Assembly (NCBI GenBank): GCA_946811695.1
Contig: OX328132.1
Span: 130,234,208-130,298,207, forward strand
Reading direction: 5' to 3'
DNA from: Gonocerus acuteangulatus
Taxonomy: Eukaryota; Arthropoda; Insecta; Hemiptera; Coreidae
Length of the DNA stretch: 64,000 nucleotides
The notes below the pieces were generated by a model. That model was not told where the DNA came from. It saw only the letters and a list, made by a program, of their open reading frames with translations, and did no database searches. A program made the position numbers and the translations under genes. Positions within the stretch are counted from its first letter, which is position 1; each line of letters begins with the position of its first letter. This document shows, in pieces, positions 53,059-64,000 of this stretch.

Positions 53059-54317
53059 TGTGGTGTTTGGTAGGGGGGGGGGGGAGAAAAGAATTTTAAA
53101 TTATATTAGGAGAAGAAAAGAATAAAAAAGTTATTATAGGAAAAGTTGATTTGGATTGTTTTTATTATATTTTCATTATATCTCAGGGTTCAATTAATAT
53201 TACCAAACTCACCACATACGGATTTATGAATAAAACCATTTGAATAATTGAATTAATTTAATAAATTTCCTGAAAGAAAAGCATGAGAAATATATAATTA
53301 GAACCACTTCTTACCATCTGTCCTTTTATGTGTTGAGACCATATTAAATACCAGGAAAAAGGTTTATTATAAATAAAATAGAGTTGGAAATAATTGACTT
53401 ATATTGAATAAAAGATATAATTTAAGATTTGGCATGGCTGTGATATAAAAAAGAATATAAAAAAGAAAAATTACCTGACTCACATAATTGTATCAATGTT
53501 GGGTTATTTAAGAAAAATTAGAACATAATTAAAATATTAACTTATGTATTAAAATATAAATATTGGCCATTATGAAATTTTAGATAGCTTTTAAATTTTA
53601 ATTGAAGATTGGCAGTTAGTGAGTTATACTCAGCTTATTTTACGGATGATGTTCTGGAAGTGAAGAGGCAGACTGCTTGTAGTTATGTTGAGGAGAATGA
53701 TGGTCGGCTGCTAGATCTTGGAGTGGTGTCTGGCCATCATGTGCAGATGAAGTGAGAGCTTGGTGTCGGCTGACCAGCTTGTTCTGCAGCGAGACCGTGT
53801 GCACTTCGTCTCTGGCACTCGAATGGGGGCTCTGGCCCTTGGCCTGGCGCTGAAATGAGAACGAGTGGTGGGGGAAGGCCCTTTTTATAGAGGCGTTACT
53901 CCCACCACACCAAGGGTGTTTGTCTTCAGCGATCGCCACCTCGATGTTCAAAGTGCATTTTTGGAAGCACATCTATTCTTATCTTCCTGGGAACTTGTAT
54001 ACCTTATCGCTCCTAGCCGAGATATTTGGACTCTTTTATTTCACACTGCCTTTTTTTTAAAAAAAAAAAATAACTACTGCCAAACTAAGCACTGCCAATT
54101 GCTATCCCTTTTATTACTCTTTTATTTATCTAATTGATTGACAAAGGAGAATATTTGTGATGGACTTATGGAATATAACTTAGCCTTTATTTTGAATAGG
54201 AATGCTACTCTTTGCAATGCCAGAAACTGACTCTTTCTAGAGCACCCCCTTTTAGATCATTACATTTCGGGTGGGCTCTCGTGTAAAAAAAAAATAAAAA
54301 CTGCTTAGCATGTTTTA

Positions 54318-54379
<62 letters not shown>

Positions 54380-56088
54380 TTTTTATCTAAATTATTTTTT
54401 TATTTCTTTTTTTTTTATAATATAATTAAAAAAATATCTACTACGACAAAAAAAAAAAAAATAAGTATAGCTCAAAGCTGAGCTTCCTGGCTCATTCAAA
54501 TATTAAGTTTTATTTATTTATTATTTTTTTTTAATTATTTTTTATTTACAACAGGAAATTAAAATGAAATTTCCAGATTCATATAAAGAATCATTTAAAA
54601 AAAAACGAGGAATACTTTTTACATTCAATGTTTATTATGTCCATCTTCAGTAAAAAAAAATGTTCAAAGTTTTCTTTTATTCGACTCGATTCTAACGATT
54701 GTCCAAGAAAATTTGTTCCCTCACTAGCCCATTTTAAAAAATTGAAATTTTAATGTAATTAAATAATTTGTCAAAAGTCTATCAGTCCTTGTCGATGTCA
54801 TCTTGTTTGTCAGTCACTCCTTCTTACTACATTTCACTTAAAAACTTCTCCTTCCTTCTCATTATTAAATATTAAACTCCTTCCACTTCAATAATTATTA
54901 TTAATAAATTTCCCCCCTTTATTATAATATAATATTATATTTCCCACTACGTGGATAAGGTACTCCGGCCTCTTCATGGGTCCGTGAGCCCTCAATATAA
55001 AATACATATTTAATTCAAATATATCAAATAACATATTTCATAAATAAATTCAATTAGATTTATTTATTTCTCCTACCCCTTACTTCAATTATTATTATTC
55101 TTTACTCCTACTTCTTCATTTAATTATATTAACTTTTGAAAAAGGTTTTTTCCCTTTAAATATTTATTAACTGTCCTTGTCAAAGTCTGTCTTTATATTT
55201 ATTTAAACAATTACTAAGTTTTAATTATTTTATTATTATTTATTTAAAACGTCGTTTAACCATTAGTTATTTTACTCATTAATTCGTGATAGCCTTATTG
55301 GCTTCAACAATATATTTCTTATTTAAAAACATCCTATTGTTGGCGGGTTCAAGTTATATTGAATGGAGAATGAGGCGAGCGCTGCTCGGGGCTGTGGCAA
55401 TTATAGGAACTTCTTGACAATGTAGAACACTAGCGCGGTGCGCGTGTTGAAAACTTGAACTAGCATGAGCCTGCTCTATTTACGTTAGGGATTATCAAAG
55501 CTTTCTTCCCTCGAGGTAGATAAGTGATAGAGACTGGATATTCCTGCTTTATCTTTTAGGTATTATTTGGCGCCTAGAGGATTTGTGCTTTTGGGAGTTA
55601 ATAATCCTACTTTCTAGATTCCTGAGATTTTTAGGGATCTTCCCAGGGACTGGACATTTCCTGACTTTTATGGTTAGGTATTATCTGGCGCTTAGAGGAT
55701 TTGTAATTTTGATAGTTACTTATCCTATTATCTGCATTCCTAAGATAGGAATAGGATTTTAATTGCTACTGGATATTTCCTGACTTTTATCGAATCTCTT
55801 TGTCTTATAAAAGCATATTTTAGATTCCCCATTGCTTTACACTTGCGTGTCTAAAATTTTATCACGACCGATAATGAAATATTTCTTGATATCTTCTTCT
55901 TGATATTAATAATAATAATGGCATTAGAATTTTATATTGGTGCAAAATTTTCATTTTATTAATAATGTTACTGCTTTTAATGGGTTAACCGGTTATCATT
56001 TTACTGAATCTACGACTAAAAAGGATAATACAATGACTTTTTTAGTAACATTTTTTTTTTTTTTTTTTTTAGTGTACGGTTGTGCACA
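53059..56088 (-). repeat. 3' LTR of copy A (~3.0 kb)
   Basis: On the element strand it starts TGTGCACAACCGTACAC and ends AAACACCACA. Most of it recurs at 57735-60573 with indels, and parts recur inverted at 60574-61787 and 63277-64000. It contains a long T-run (about 54319-54373) and a G-run near its end. A 110-codon minus-strand frame (53640-53972) has no recognised domain and differs in the other LTR, so it is not called as a gene. Confidence 0.8.
53884..53894 (-). promoter_or_regulatory. LTR TATA box
   Basis: On the element strand CTATAAAAAGGG, about 30 bases upstream of a TCATTTCAG-like initiator region, in a locally GC-rich stretch. The same sequence is present in the 5' LTR (about 58533-58545). 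It would place the transcription start roughly 800 bp before the LTR end. Copy B's 5' LTR lacks this part. Confidence 0.55.
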
Positions 56089-56313
56089 CGATTTTAAAAA
56101 TAAAACAAAATGAAAGAAAATATGGATTTTGCCTCTCGTAATTTTGAAAATGGTATAAAAAGAAATTTATAAACATTGGTTTTTATCAATAAACCATAGA
56201 ATTTTGATAGGTAATATAATTTAAATATTAATAAATTTATTATTTATTTGGCCCTATCCACTCAAATCCGGTACCCAACGCCGGAGGAGCTCCAAAACAG
56301 AGAGGTTTTATTG

Positions 56314-57048
56314 TTATACTTTACTGGTTGAATATTTAATTTCATCATCTTTGGTCGGTTCATGATAATATTTTAGGAGAATCGAATGGAACATTTCCCG
56401 TATAATTCCATATTTATTCGACAAAATGAAGGTATATTCTTTACAGGATGTTTCTCCCAGGTTGATATTAATAATGGGACATTTAATATACAATTGCATG
56501 TTTACCTTAGATGTTTCTTTTATTAAAATATTGTTTTTAAATAAATGGTTTAAAATAAAATCTTCAACAGTTGTTAAACAATCTATGTTAAATTTTGTTA
56601 TTTCATTTTTCTTAAATAATTTGTTTAAAATATAATTTTCGGCGGAAGTGAATATGTTATTGTTTAATTTTGTTGTAATTTTATTTATTTTGAATAAGTT
56701 ATTTAAAATATAAATTTCATCGGAAGTAAATAGATCGTTGGACACGGAAGTTATTTTAGGACTACTTTGATTATTTATCATTAAAGGAACAGTTTTAATT
56801 TTATGGATTACAAGAGGAGTTGGTTTGATTTCACGGAGCGTCATTTTGGTCCCGAGTGATTGAAGTTTTTCTCCCAATTCGGCCCTGATACTTTGTGATT
56901 CTAATTTTTGGTTTTTTATTAATTCGGTTTTATGATTTAACATTTGGGCCATCATTTGTTTCATCAATTCTTGCATTTTCGTGAAACCCGAATTTATTTC
57001 TTCCCTACTACTCTGGGTGAAACGTCTATTACCTTCGTTATGTTCCAT
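56314..57048 (-). CDS. Unrecognised 244-aa protein of LTR element, copy A
   Basis: The only substantial ORF of the element; ATG at 57048. I do not recognise the family. Residues 1-70 are charged, methionine- and glutamine-rich and probably coiled coil, reminiscent of the N-terminus of some Gypsy Gags. Residues 106-176 hold three related ~20-residue units with a core like F-TS-x-E-x-YILN-x-LFK (106-125, 132-151, 157-176), spaced 25-26 residues. The C-terminal part (about 184-230) has a short hydrophobic strand-like segment and two cysteines. No zinc knuckle, protease or polymerase motif. The same protein is encoded in copy B, which argues for recent duplication or constraint. Confidence 0.7.
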   Translation of the reverse strand: MEHNEGNRRFTQSSREEINSGFTKMQELMKQMMAQMLNHKTELIKNQKLESQSIRAELGEKLQSLGTKMTLREIKPTPLVIHKIKTVPLMINNQSSPKITSVSNDLFTSDEIYILNNLFKINKITTKLNNNIFTSAENYILNKLFKKNEITKFNIDCLTTVEDFILNHLFKNNILIKETSKVNMQLYIKCPIININLGETSCKEYTFILSNKYGIIREMFHSILLKYYHEPTKDDEIKYSTSKV

Positions 57049-57631
57049 TTTGTTGAATTAGTAATTTTAATATAAAAAAATTATAAATATGATCCTAAAA
57101 ATTAATAAATAAAAAATAAAATATAAAAAGATACAGAATTAAATATATAGAATTATATCTATCATTAGCGCATCTTTCGAAATTGCCATCACATTTCCCA
57201 ACATTGATCCAATTATGTGGTCGTTGCAAACTTGCCAAGCTGACAAAACAAATATATAAAAACTTAAATAAAAAATGAATAATTTAATAAATATCACAGC
57301 TAAAAATAAAATATTTGCTAAAAATTTAATATCACTCAAAAAATCTTATTTTTTATAAAAATTTATGTTTTGAACCTTAAAACACACTTTTTTGAATATA
57401 TGGTCTCAATATTAAAATCTGAAAACATAAAACAAAAAATAAAAATTTTAATTTTGGTTTTAAAACACGCGCGCGCCTACTGCAACTCTTCTCTAGGCTG
57501 CAGCGCTGCAATACAAAGCTACGGGAAAGATTACGCGACTCAACGTGTTCAGGATTTCGGCGACAGAATGGCACTTTTTGTGGACTGCCATGCTTCTATA
57601 GCGCCTATATGTCATTTTTTTTTTTTAGATT

Positions 57632-57734
57632 CAGCCCCACGTGAGGCGCCAAGATTTGGTGTTTAGTGGATTGCCCCACGTTGGGTCACCAAGATGTGGT
57701 GTTTAGTGGATTGCCCCACGTTGGGCCACCAAGA
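57632..57734 (-). other. Three tandem LTR-end/primer-binding-site modules
   Basis: Next to the 5' LTR, three ~40-bp units occur in a row. Each has an LTR-end-like AAACACC(ACA) followed by TTGGTGGCCCAACGTGGGGC or a variant (57713-57732, 57673-57692, 57634-57652). TGGCGCCCAACGTGGGGC-type sequence resembles the complement of insect tRNA-Lys 3' ends. The unit nearest the LTR is the expected functional site; the others are extra. Confidence 0.65.
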
Positions 57735-59222
57735 TGTGGTGTTTCAGGGGGGGGGGAGTTGAAAAGAATTTTAAATTATATTAGGAGAAGAAAAGAATAA
57801 AAAAGTTATTATAGGAAAAGTTGATTTGGATTGTTTTTATTATATTTTCATTATATCTCAGGGTTCATTTAATATTACCAAACTCACCACATACGGATTT
57901 ATGAATAAAACCATTTGAATAATTGAATCAATTTAATAAATTTCCTGAAAGAAAAGCATGAGAAATATATAATTAGAACCACTTCTTACCATCTGTCCTT
58001 TTATGTGTTGAGACCATATTAAATACCAGGAAAAAGGTTTATTATAAATAAAATAGAGTTGGAAATAATTGACTTATATTGAATAAAAGATATAATTTAA
58101 GATTTGGCATGGCTGTGATATAAAAAAGAATATAAAAAAGAAAAATTGCCTGACTCACATAATTCTATCAATGTTGGGTTATTTAAGAAAAATTAGAACA
58201 TAATTAAAATATTAACTTATATATTAAAATATAAATATTTGCCATTATGAAATTTTAGATAGCTTTTAAATTTTAATTGAAGATTGGCAGTTAGTGAGTT
58301 ATACTCAGCTTATTTTACGGATGATGTTCTGGAAGTGAAGAGGCAGACTGCTTGTAGTTATGTTGAGGAGAATGATGGTCGGCTGCTAGATCTTGGAGTG
58401 GTGTCTGGCCATCATGTGAAGATGAAGTGAGAGCTTGGTGTCGGCTGACCAGCTGGTTCTGCAGCGTGCCCTCGAATGGGGGCTCTGGCCCTTGGCTGGC
58501 GCTGAAATGAGAACGAGTGGTGGGGGAAGGCCCTTTTTATAGAGGCGTTACTCCCACCACACCAAGGGTGTTTGTCTTCAGCGATCGCCACCTCGATGTT
58601 CAAAGTGCATTTTTGGAAGCACATCTATTCTTATCTTCCTGGGAACTTGTATACCTTATCGCTCCTAGCCGAGATATTTGGACTATTTTATTTCACACTG
58701 CCTTTTTTAAAAAAAAAAAAATAACTACTGCCAAACTAAGCACTGCCAATTGCTATCCCTTTTATTACTCTTTTATTTATCTAATTGATTGACAAAGGAG
58801 AATATTTGTGATGGACTTATGGAATATAACTTAGCCTTTATTTTGAATAGGAATGCTACTCTTTGCTATGCCAGAAACTGACTGCTTAGCATGTTTTAAT
58901 TTTTTTTTTTTTTTTTTTAATTTAATTTGGTCTAATGATTTTGTTTTCCGGCTCAGGGTAGCATTACTATTCAAATACTGGATACTATTAACAGGTTTCA
59001 TTTTAAAAAGTTTAAAATTTTTTTTTTCTTAAATGCTCTAAATTAAATTATAAATATTCTAACAAGTCTACAGAATTATAAATTATGTCTTATAACAAAA
59101 ACAAATTACATACAATAATATCATTTACGTTTACAACACATGTTGTATGGCTGTATACATCTTATCCCAATATAAAGTCACTTATATCAAAACATTTTTA
59201 AAAAAAATTATTTTTATCTATT

Positions 59223-59253
<31 letters not shown>

Positions 59254-60573
59254 TTTTTATAATCTTTTTTCTTTCTTTAATTTTTAATTTTACCCTTAAT
59301 CCAATATTTAATAATTTTAATTTCAAATTAACAATATAATATAATTAAAAAATATCTACTACGACAAAAAAAAAAATAAGTATAGCTCAAAGCTGAGCCT
59401 CCTGGGCTCATTTAAATATTAAGTTTTATTTATTTATTTATTTTTTTTTAATTATTTTTATGTACAGCAGGAAATTAAATTGAAATTTCCAGATTCATAT
59501 AAAGAATCATTTCAAAAGACAAGTAATACTATTTACATTCAATGTTTACTGTGTCTATCTTTAGTATGAAAAATATCTTTAAAGTTTTTTTTTTAAGTTC
59601 ATTTTGGTTTTTATTCGTATTTAATTATTTTACCCAATGCATTTGACATGACTCTAACAATTGTTCAAGAAAAATTTGTTCCCTCAGTAGCCCCTTTTAA
59701 AAAATTGAAATTTTAATGTAATAAAATTATTTGTCAATAGTCTATCAGTCCTTGTCGGTGTCAACTTGTTTGTCAGTCACTCCTTCTTTCTACATTTCAT
59801 TTAAAAAATTCTCCTTCCTTCTCATTATTAAATATTAAACTCCTTCCACTTCAATAATATTATTCAATTCCTTACTCTTGAATAATATTATTCAACAAAT
59901 TATTATTAATAAGTTTCCCCCCTTTATTATAATATAATATTATATTTCCCATTATGTAGATAAGGTACTCCGGCCTCTTAATGGGTCCGTGAGCCTTTAA
60001 TACACAACAAACAATAGGTACTCCGGCCTCTTCATGGGTCCATGAGCCCTCAATATAAAATAAATATTTAATTCAAATATATCAAACAATATATTTCATA
60101 AATAAATTCAATTAGATTTATTTATTTCTCCTACCCCTTACTTCAATTATTATTATTTACTCCTACTTCTTCATTTAATTATTATTAACTTTTGAAAAAG
60201 GTTTTTTCCCTTTAAATATTTATTAACTGTCCTTGTCAAAGTCTGTCTCTATATTTATTTAAACAATTACTAAGTTTTATTTATTTCATTCTTTATTTAA
60301 AACGTAGTTTAACCATTAATTATTCTCTTCATTAATTCGTTATAGCCTTATTGGCTTCAAAAGTATTTTTCATTTAAAAACATCCTATAGTTGGCGGGTT
60401 CTATTATATTGAATAGCGAGTGATGCGAGCACTGCTCGGGGCTGTGGCAATTATAGGAACTTCTTGACAATGTAGACTATTAGCGCGGTGTGCGTGTTGA
60501 AAACTTGAACTAGCAAGAGCCTGCTCTATTTACGTTAGGGATTATCAAAGCTTTCTTCCCTCGAGGTAGATCG
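57735..60573 (-). repeat. 5' LTR of copy A (truncated)
   Basis: Collinear with 53059-55527, with small indels, a local duplication of the GGTACTCCGGCCTCTT segment (about 59960-60040) and an (AT)n run (about 59227-59250). It lacks the counterpart of about 55528-56088 (the LTR's start) and at 60573 joins directly to the start of an oppositely oriented LTR. Confidence 0.75.
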
Positions 60574-62316
60574 TGTGCACAACCGTACACTAAAAAAAAA
60601 AAAAAAAAATGTTACTAAAAAAGTCATTGTATTATCCTTTTTAGTCGTAGATTCAGTAAAATGATAACCGGTTAACCCGTTAAAAGCAGTAACATTATTA
60701 ATAAAATGAAAATTTTGCACCAATATAAAATTCTAATGCCATTATTATTATTAATATCAAGAAGAAGATATCAAGAAATATTTCATTATCGGTCGTGATA
60801 AAATTTTAGACACGCAAGTGTAAAGCAATGGGGAATCTAAAATATGCTTTTATAAGACAAAGAGATTCGATAAAAGTCAGGAAATATCCAGTAGCTATTA
60901 AAATCCTATTCCTATCTTAGGAATGCAGATAATAGGATAAGTAACTATGACCCATGAAGAGGCCGGAGTACCTATTGTTTGTTGTGTATTAAAGGCTCAC
61001 GGACCCATGAAGAGGCCGGAGTACCTTATCTACATAGTGGGAAATATAATATTATATTATAATAAAGGGGGGAAATTTATTAATAATAATTATTGAAGTG
61101 GAAGGAGTTTAATATTTAATAATGAGAAGGAAGGAGAAGTTTTTAAGTGAAATGTAGTAAGAAGGAGTGACTGACAAACAAGATGACACCGACAAGGACT
61201 GATAGACTTTTGACAAATTATTTAATTACATTAAAATTTCAATTTTTTAAAATGGGCTAGTGAGGGAACAAATTTTCTTGGACAATCGTTAGAATCGAGT
61301 CGAATAAAAGAAAACTTTGAAAATTTTTTTTACTGAAGATGGACATAATAAACTTTGAATGTAAAAAGTATTCCTTGTTTTTTTTTTAAATGATTCTTTA
61401 TATGAATCTGGAAATTTCATTTTAATTTCCTGTTGTAAATAAAAAATAATTAAAAAAAAAATAAATAAATAAATAAATAAAACTTAATATTTGAATGAGC
61501 CAGGAAGCTCAGCTTTGAGCTATACTTATTTTTTTTTTTTTGTCGTAGTAGATATTTTTTTAATTATATTATAAAAAAAAAAGAAATAAAAAAATAATTT
61601 AGATAAAAATAATTTAAAAAAAAAAAAAAAAAAAATGTAAAACATGCTAAGCAGTTTTTATTTTTTTTTTACACGAGAGCCCACCCGAAATGTAATGATC
61701 TAAAAGGGGGTGCTCTAGAAAGAGTCAGTTTCTGGCATTGCAAAGAGTAGCATTCCTATTCAAAATAAAGGCTAAGTTATATTCCAAAAAGTGCCATTCT
61801 GTCGCCGAAATCCTGAACACGTTGAGTCGCGTAATCTTTCCCGTAGCTTTGTATTGCAGCGCTGCAGCCTAGAGAAGAGTTGCAGTAGGCGCGCGCGTGT
61901 TTTAAAACCAAAATTAAAATTTTTATTTTTTGTTTTATGTTTTCAGATTTTAATATTGAGACCATATATTCAAAAAAGTGTGTTTTAAGGTTCAAAACAT
62001 AAATTTTTATAAAAAATAAGATTTTTTGAGTGATATTAAATTTTTAGCAAATATTTTATTTTTAGCTGTGATATTTATTAAATTATTCATTTTTTATTTA
62101 AGTTTTTATATATTTGTTTTGTCAGCTTGGCAAGTTTGCAACGACCACATAATTGGATCAATGTTGGGAAATGTGATGGCAATTTCGAAAGATGCGCTAA
62201 TGATAGATATAATTCTATATATTTAATTCTGTATCTTTTTATATTTTATTTTTTATTTATTAATTTTTAGGATCATATTTATAATTTTTTTATATTAAAA
62301 TTACTAATTCAACAAA

Positions 62317-63051
62317 ATGGAACATAACGAAGGTAATAGACGTTTCACCCAGAGTAGTAGGGAAGAAATAAATTCGGGTTTCACGAAAATGCAAGAATTG
62401 ATGAAACAAATGATGGCCCAAATGTTAAATCATAAAACCGAATTAATAAAAAACCAAAAATTAGAATCACAAAGTATCAGGGCCGAATTGGGAGAAAAAC
62501 TTCAATCACTCGGGACCAAAATGACGCTCCGTGAAATCAAACCAACTCCTCTTGTAATCCATAAAATTAAAACTGTTCCTTTAATGATAAATAATCAAAG
62601 TAGTCCTAAAATAACTTCCGTGTCCAACGATCTATTTACTTCCGATGAAATTTATATTTTAAATAACTTATTCAAAATAAATAAAATTACAACAAAATTA
62701 AACAATAACATATTCACTTCCGCCGAAAATTATATTTTAAACAAATTATTTAAGAAAAATGAAATAACAAAATTTAACATAGATTGTTTAACAACTGTTG
62801 AAGATTTTATTTTAAACCATTTATTTAAAAACAATATTTTAATAAAAGAAACATCTAAGGTAAACATGCAATTGTATATTAAATGTCCCATTATTAATAT
62901 CAACCTGGGAGAAACATCCTGTAAAGAATATACCTTCATTTTGTCGAATAAATATGGAATTATACGGGAAATGTTCCATTCGATTCTCCTAAAATATTAT
63001 CATGAACCGACCAAAGATGATGAAATTAAATATTCAACCAGTAAAGTATAA
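62317..63051 (+). CDS. Unrecognised 244-aa protein of LTR element, copy B
   Basis: Identical in predicted sequence to the protein encoded at 56314-57048 in the opposite orientation, including the N-terminal coiled-coil-like part and the three ~20-residue units. ATG at 62317 follows AACAAA; the stop TAA is followed by an AATAAAAC signal. The flanking internal sequence is also near-identical. Function unknown; see copy A. Confidence 0.7.
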   Translation: MEHNEGNRRFTQSSREEINSGFTKMQELMKQMMAQMLNHKTELIKNQKLESQSIRAELGEKLQSLGTKMTLREIKPTPLVIHKIKTVPLMINNQSSPKITSVSNDLFTSDEIYILNNLFKINKITTKLNNNIFTSAENYILNKLFKKNEITKFNIDCLTTVEDFILNHLFKNNILIKETSKVNMQLYIKCPIININLGETSCKEYTFILSNKYGIIREMFHSILLKYYHEPTKDDEIKYSTSKV

Positions 63052-63276
63052 CAATAAAACCTCTCTGTTTTGGAGCTCCTCCGGCGTTGGGTACCGGATT
63101 TGAGTGGATAGGGCCAAATAAATAATAAATTTATTAATATTTAAATTATATTACCTATCAAAATTCTATGGTTTATTGATAAAAACCAATGTTTATAAAT
63201 TTCTTTTTATACCATTTTCAAAATTACGAGAGGCAAAATCCATATTTTCTTTCATTTTGTTTTATTTTTAAAATCG

Positions 63277-64000
63277 TGTGCACAACCGTACACTAAAAAA
63301 AAAAAAAAAAAATGTTACTAAAAAAGTCATTGTATTATCCTTTTTAGTCGTAGATTCAGTAAAATGATAACCGGTTAACCCGTTAAAAGCAGTAACATTA
63401 TTAATAAAATGAAAATTTTGCACCAATATAAAATTCTAATGCCATTATTATTATTAATATCAAGAAGAAGATATCAAGAAATATTTCATTATCGGTCGTG
63501 ATAAAATTTTAGACACGCAAGTGTAAAGCAATGGGGAATCTAAAATATGCTTTTATAAGACAAAGAGATTCGATAAAAGTCAGGAAATATCCAGTAGCTA
63601 TTAAAATCCTATTCCTATCTTAGGAATGCAGATAATAGGATAAGTAACTATGACCCATGAAGAGGCCGGAGTACCTATTGTTTGTTGTGTATTAAAGGCT
63701 CACGGACCCATGAAGAGGCCGGAGTACCTTATCTACATAGTGGGAAATATAATATTATATTATAATAAAGGGGGGAAATTTATTAATAATAATTATTGAA
63801 GTGGAAGGAGTTTAATATTTAATAATGAGAAGGAAGGAGAAGTTTTTAAGTGAAATGTAGTAAGAAGGAGTGACTGACAAACAAGATGACACCGACAAGG
63901 ACTGATAGACTTTTGACAAATTATTTAATTACATTAAAATTTCAATTTTTTAAAATGGGCTAGTGAGGGAACAAATTTTCTTGGACAATCGTTAGAATCG
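63277..64000 (+). repeat. 3' LTR of copy B (partial)
   Basis: Starts TGTGCACAACCGTACAC and repeats 60574-61297 almost exactly in the same orientation, including the GACCCATGAAGAGGCCGG duplication not present in copy A's 3' LTR. The window ends inside it. Confidence 0.75.

Larger units (their letters stand above)
53059..60573 (-). mobile_element. Large non-autonomous LTR element, copy A
   Basis: Read right to left: 5' LTR 57735-60573 (its start truncated), internal region 56089-57734 with one 244-codon ORF, 3' LTR 53059-56088. No protease, reverse transcriptase or integrase is present. With ~3-kb LTRs and a 1.65-kb interior it has the architecture of a LARD-type (large retrotransposon derivative) element that must use another element's enzymes. 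It is inserted into the piggyBac MITE copy 2. Confidence 0.75.
60574..64000 (+). mobile_element. Large non-autonomous LTR element, copy B (plus strand, runs off window)
   Basis: Head-to-head with copy A. The 5' LTR fragment 60574 to about 61787 starts TGTGCACAACCG. The internal region to 63276 has the same ORF, and the 3' LTR starts at 63277 and continues beyond the window. The 5' LTR lacks an internal ~700-bp segment. It also lacks its last ~1.1 kb together with the primer-site modules: the join at about 61787 is TATATTCCA/AAAAGTGCC, with TCCA shared by both parents. The TATA box region and primer site are therefore gone. Confidence 0.7.

Noticed and set aside
53640..53972. 110-codon frame in the large element's LTR
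   Set aside because: The corresponding frame in the other LTR (58412-58624) is shorter and diverges after an indel, which is not the pattern of a conserved gene.
56426..56635. 69-codon frame antisense to the 244-aa ORF
   Set aside because: It lies on the opposite strand within the ORF, repeats identically in copy B (62730-62939) because the DNA does, and has no independent support.

Overview
This is a repeat-dense stretch of an arthropod (probably insect) nuclear genome carrying most of one host gene. The evidence is GT-AG introns, arthropod-type retroelements, TA/TTAA/TTA-targeting DNA transposons, many (AT)n microsatellites and AT-rich unique sequence. There is no sign of prokaryotic gene organisation, CRISPR, rRNA or tRNA genes.

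Host gene: eleven coding exons on the + strand (7150 to 51870), all joined in a consistent reading phase, encode about the first 698 residues of an FHIP1-type protein (FTS and Hook interacting protein, formerly FAM160A; RAI16-like family). FHIP1 is a subunit of the FTS-Hook-FHIP adaptor that links early endosomes to dynein. The 3' end of the gene was not found before 64000, so the rest of the window is read as intron 11 or beyond. Introns range from about 90 bp to about 15 kb, and the large ones are swollen by transposable elements.

Layout: 1-7149 upstream of the start codon holds a hAT-type element with an 8-bp target duplication, foldback elements, an 86-bp tandem repeat and a pogo/Tigger-type remnant. 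Intron 2 (8602-16244) has a long-TIR element with a Merlin-like transposase fragment and an intact-looking LINE ORF, plus a Helentron-like element with an (AT)n core. Intron 3 has a 173-bp foldback with a 12-bp target duplication. Intron 5 (19852-31856) has a PIF/Harbinger-type MITE and a complete 8.6-kb errantivirus-like LTR retroelement (gag, pol, env; minus strand) ending 54 bp before exon 6. Intron 8 (32579-47737) is a nest: a decayed Gypsy element (LTRs 32688 and 44698) contains a probable solo LTR of a second family, which contains an intact 8.45-kb Gypsy element (gag 38080-39342, pol 34817-38083). Introns 9 and 11 hold piggyBac-type MITEs, another solo LTR and a Tc1 remnant. From 53059 to the end lie two head-to-head copies of a large non-autonomous LTR element. 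Its LTRs are about 3 kb and its only substantial ORF is an unrecognised 244-residue protein, identical in both copies.

Most notable: (1) the large inverted LTR-element pair with its unknown protein; (2) tandem LTR-end/primer-binding-site modules seen in three LTRs of the window; (3) foldback elements with 12-bp target duplications, a shared ~34-nt one-sided tail and, in one, hammerhead-like hairpins, resembling Penelope-like elements; (4) a Gypsy element pairing a DUF1759-type Gag with a Gypsy-type Pol, whose LTRs carry five DRE-like TATCGATA motifs each. All identifications come from reading motifs and comparing parts of the window; no database search was run.
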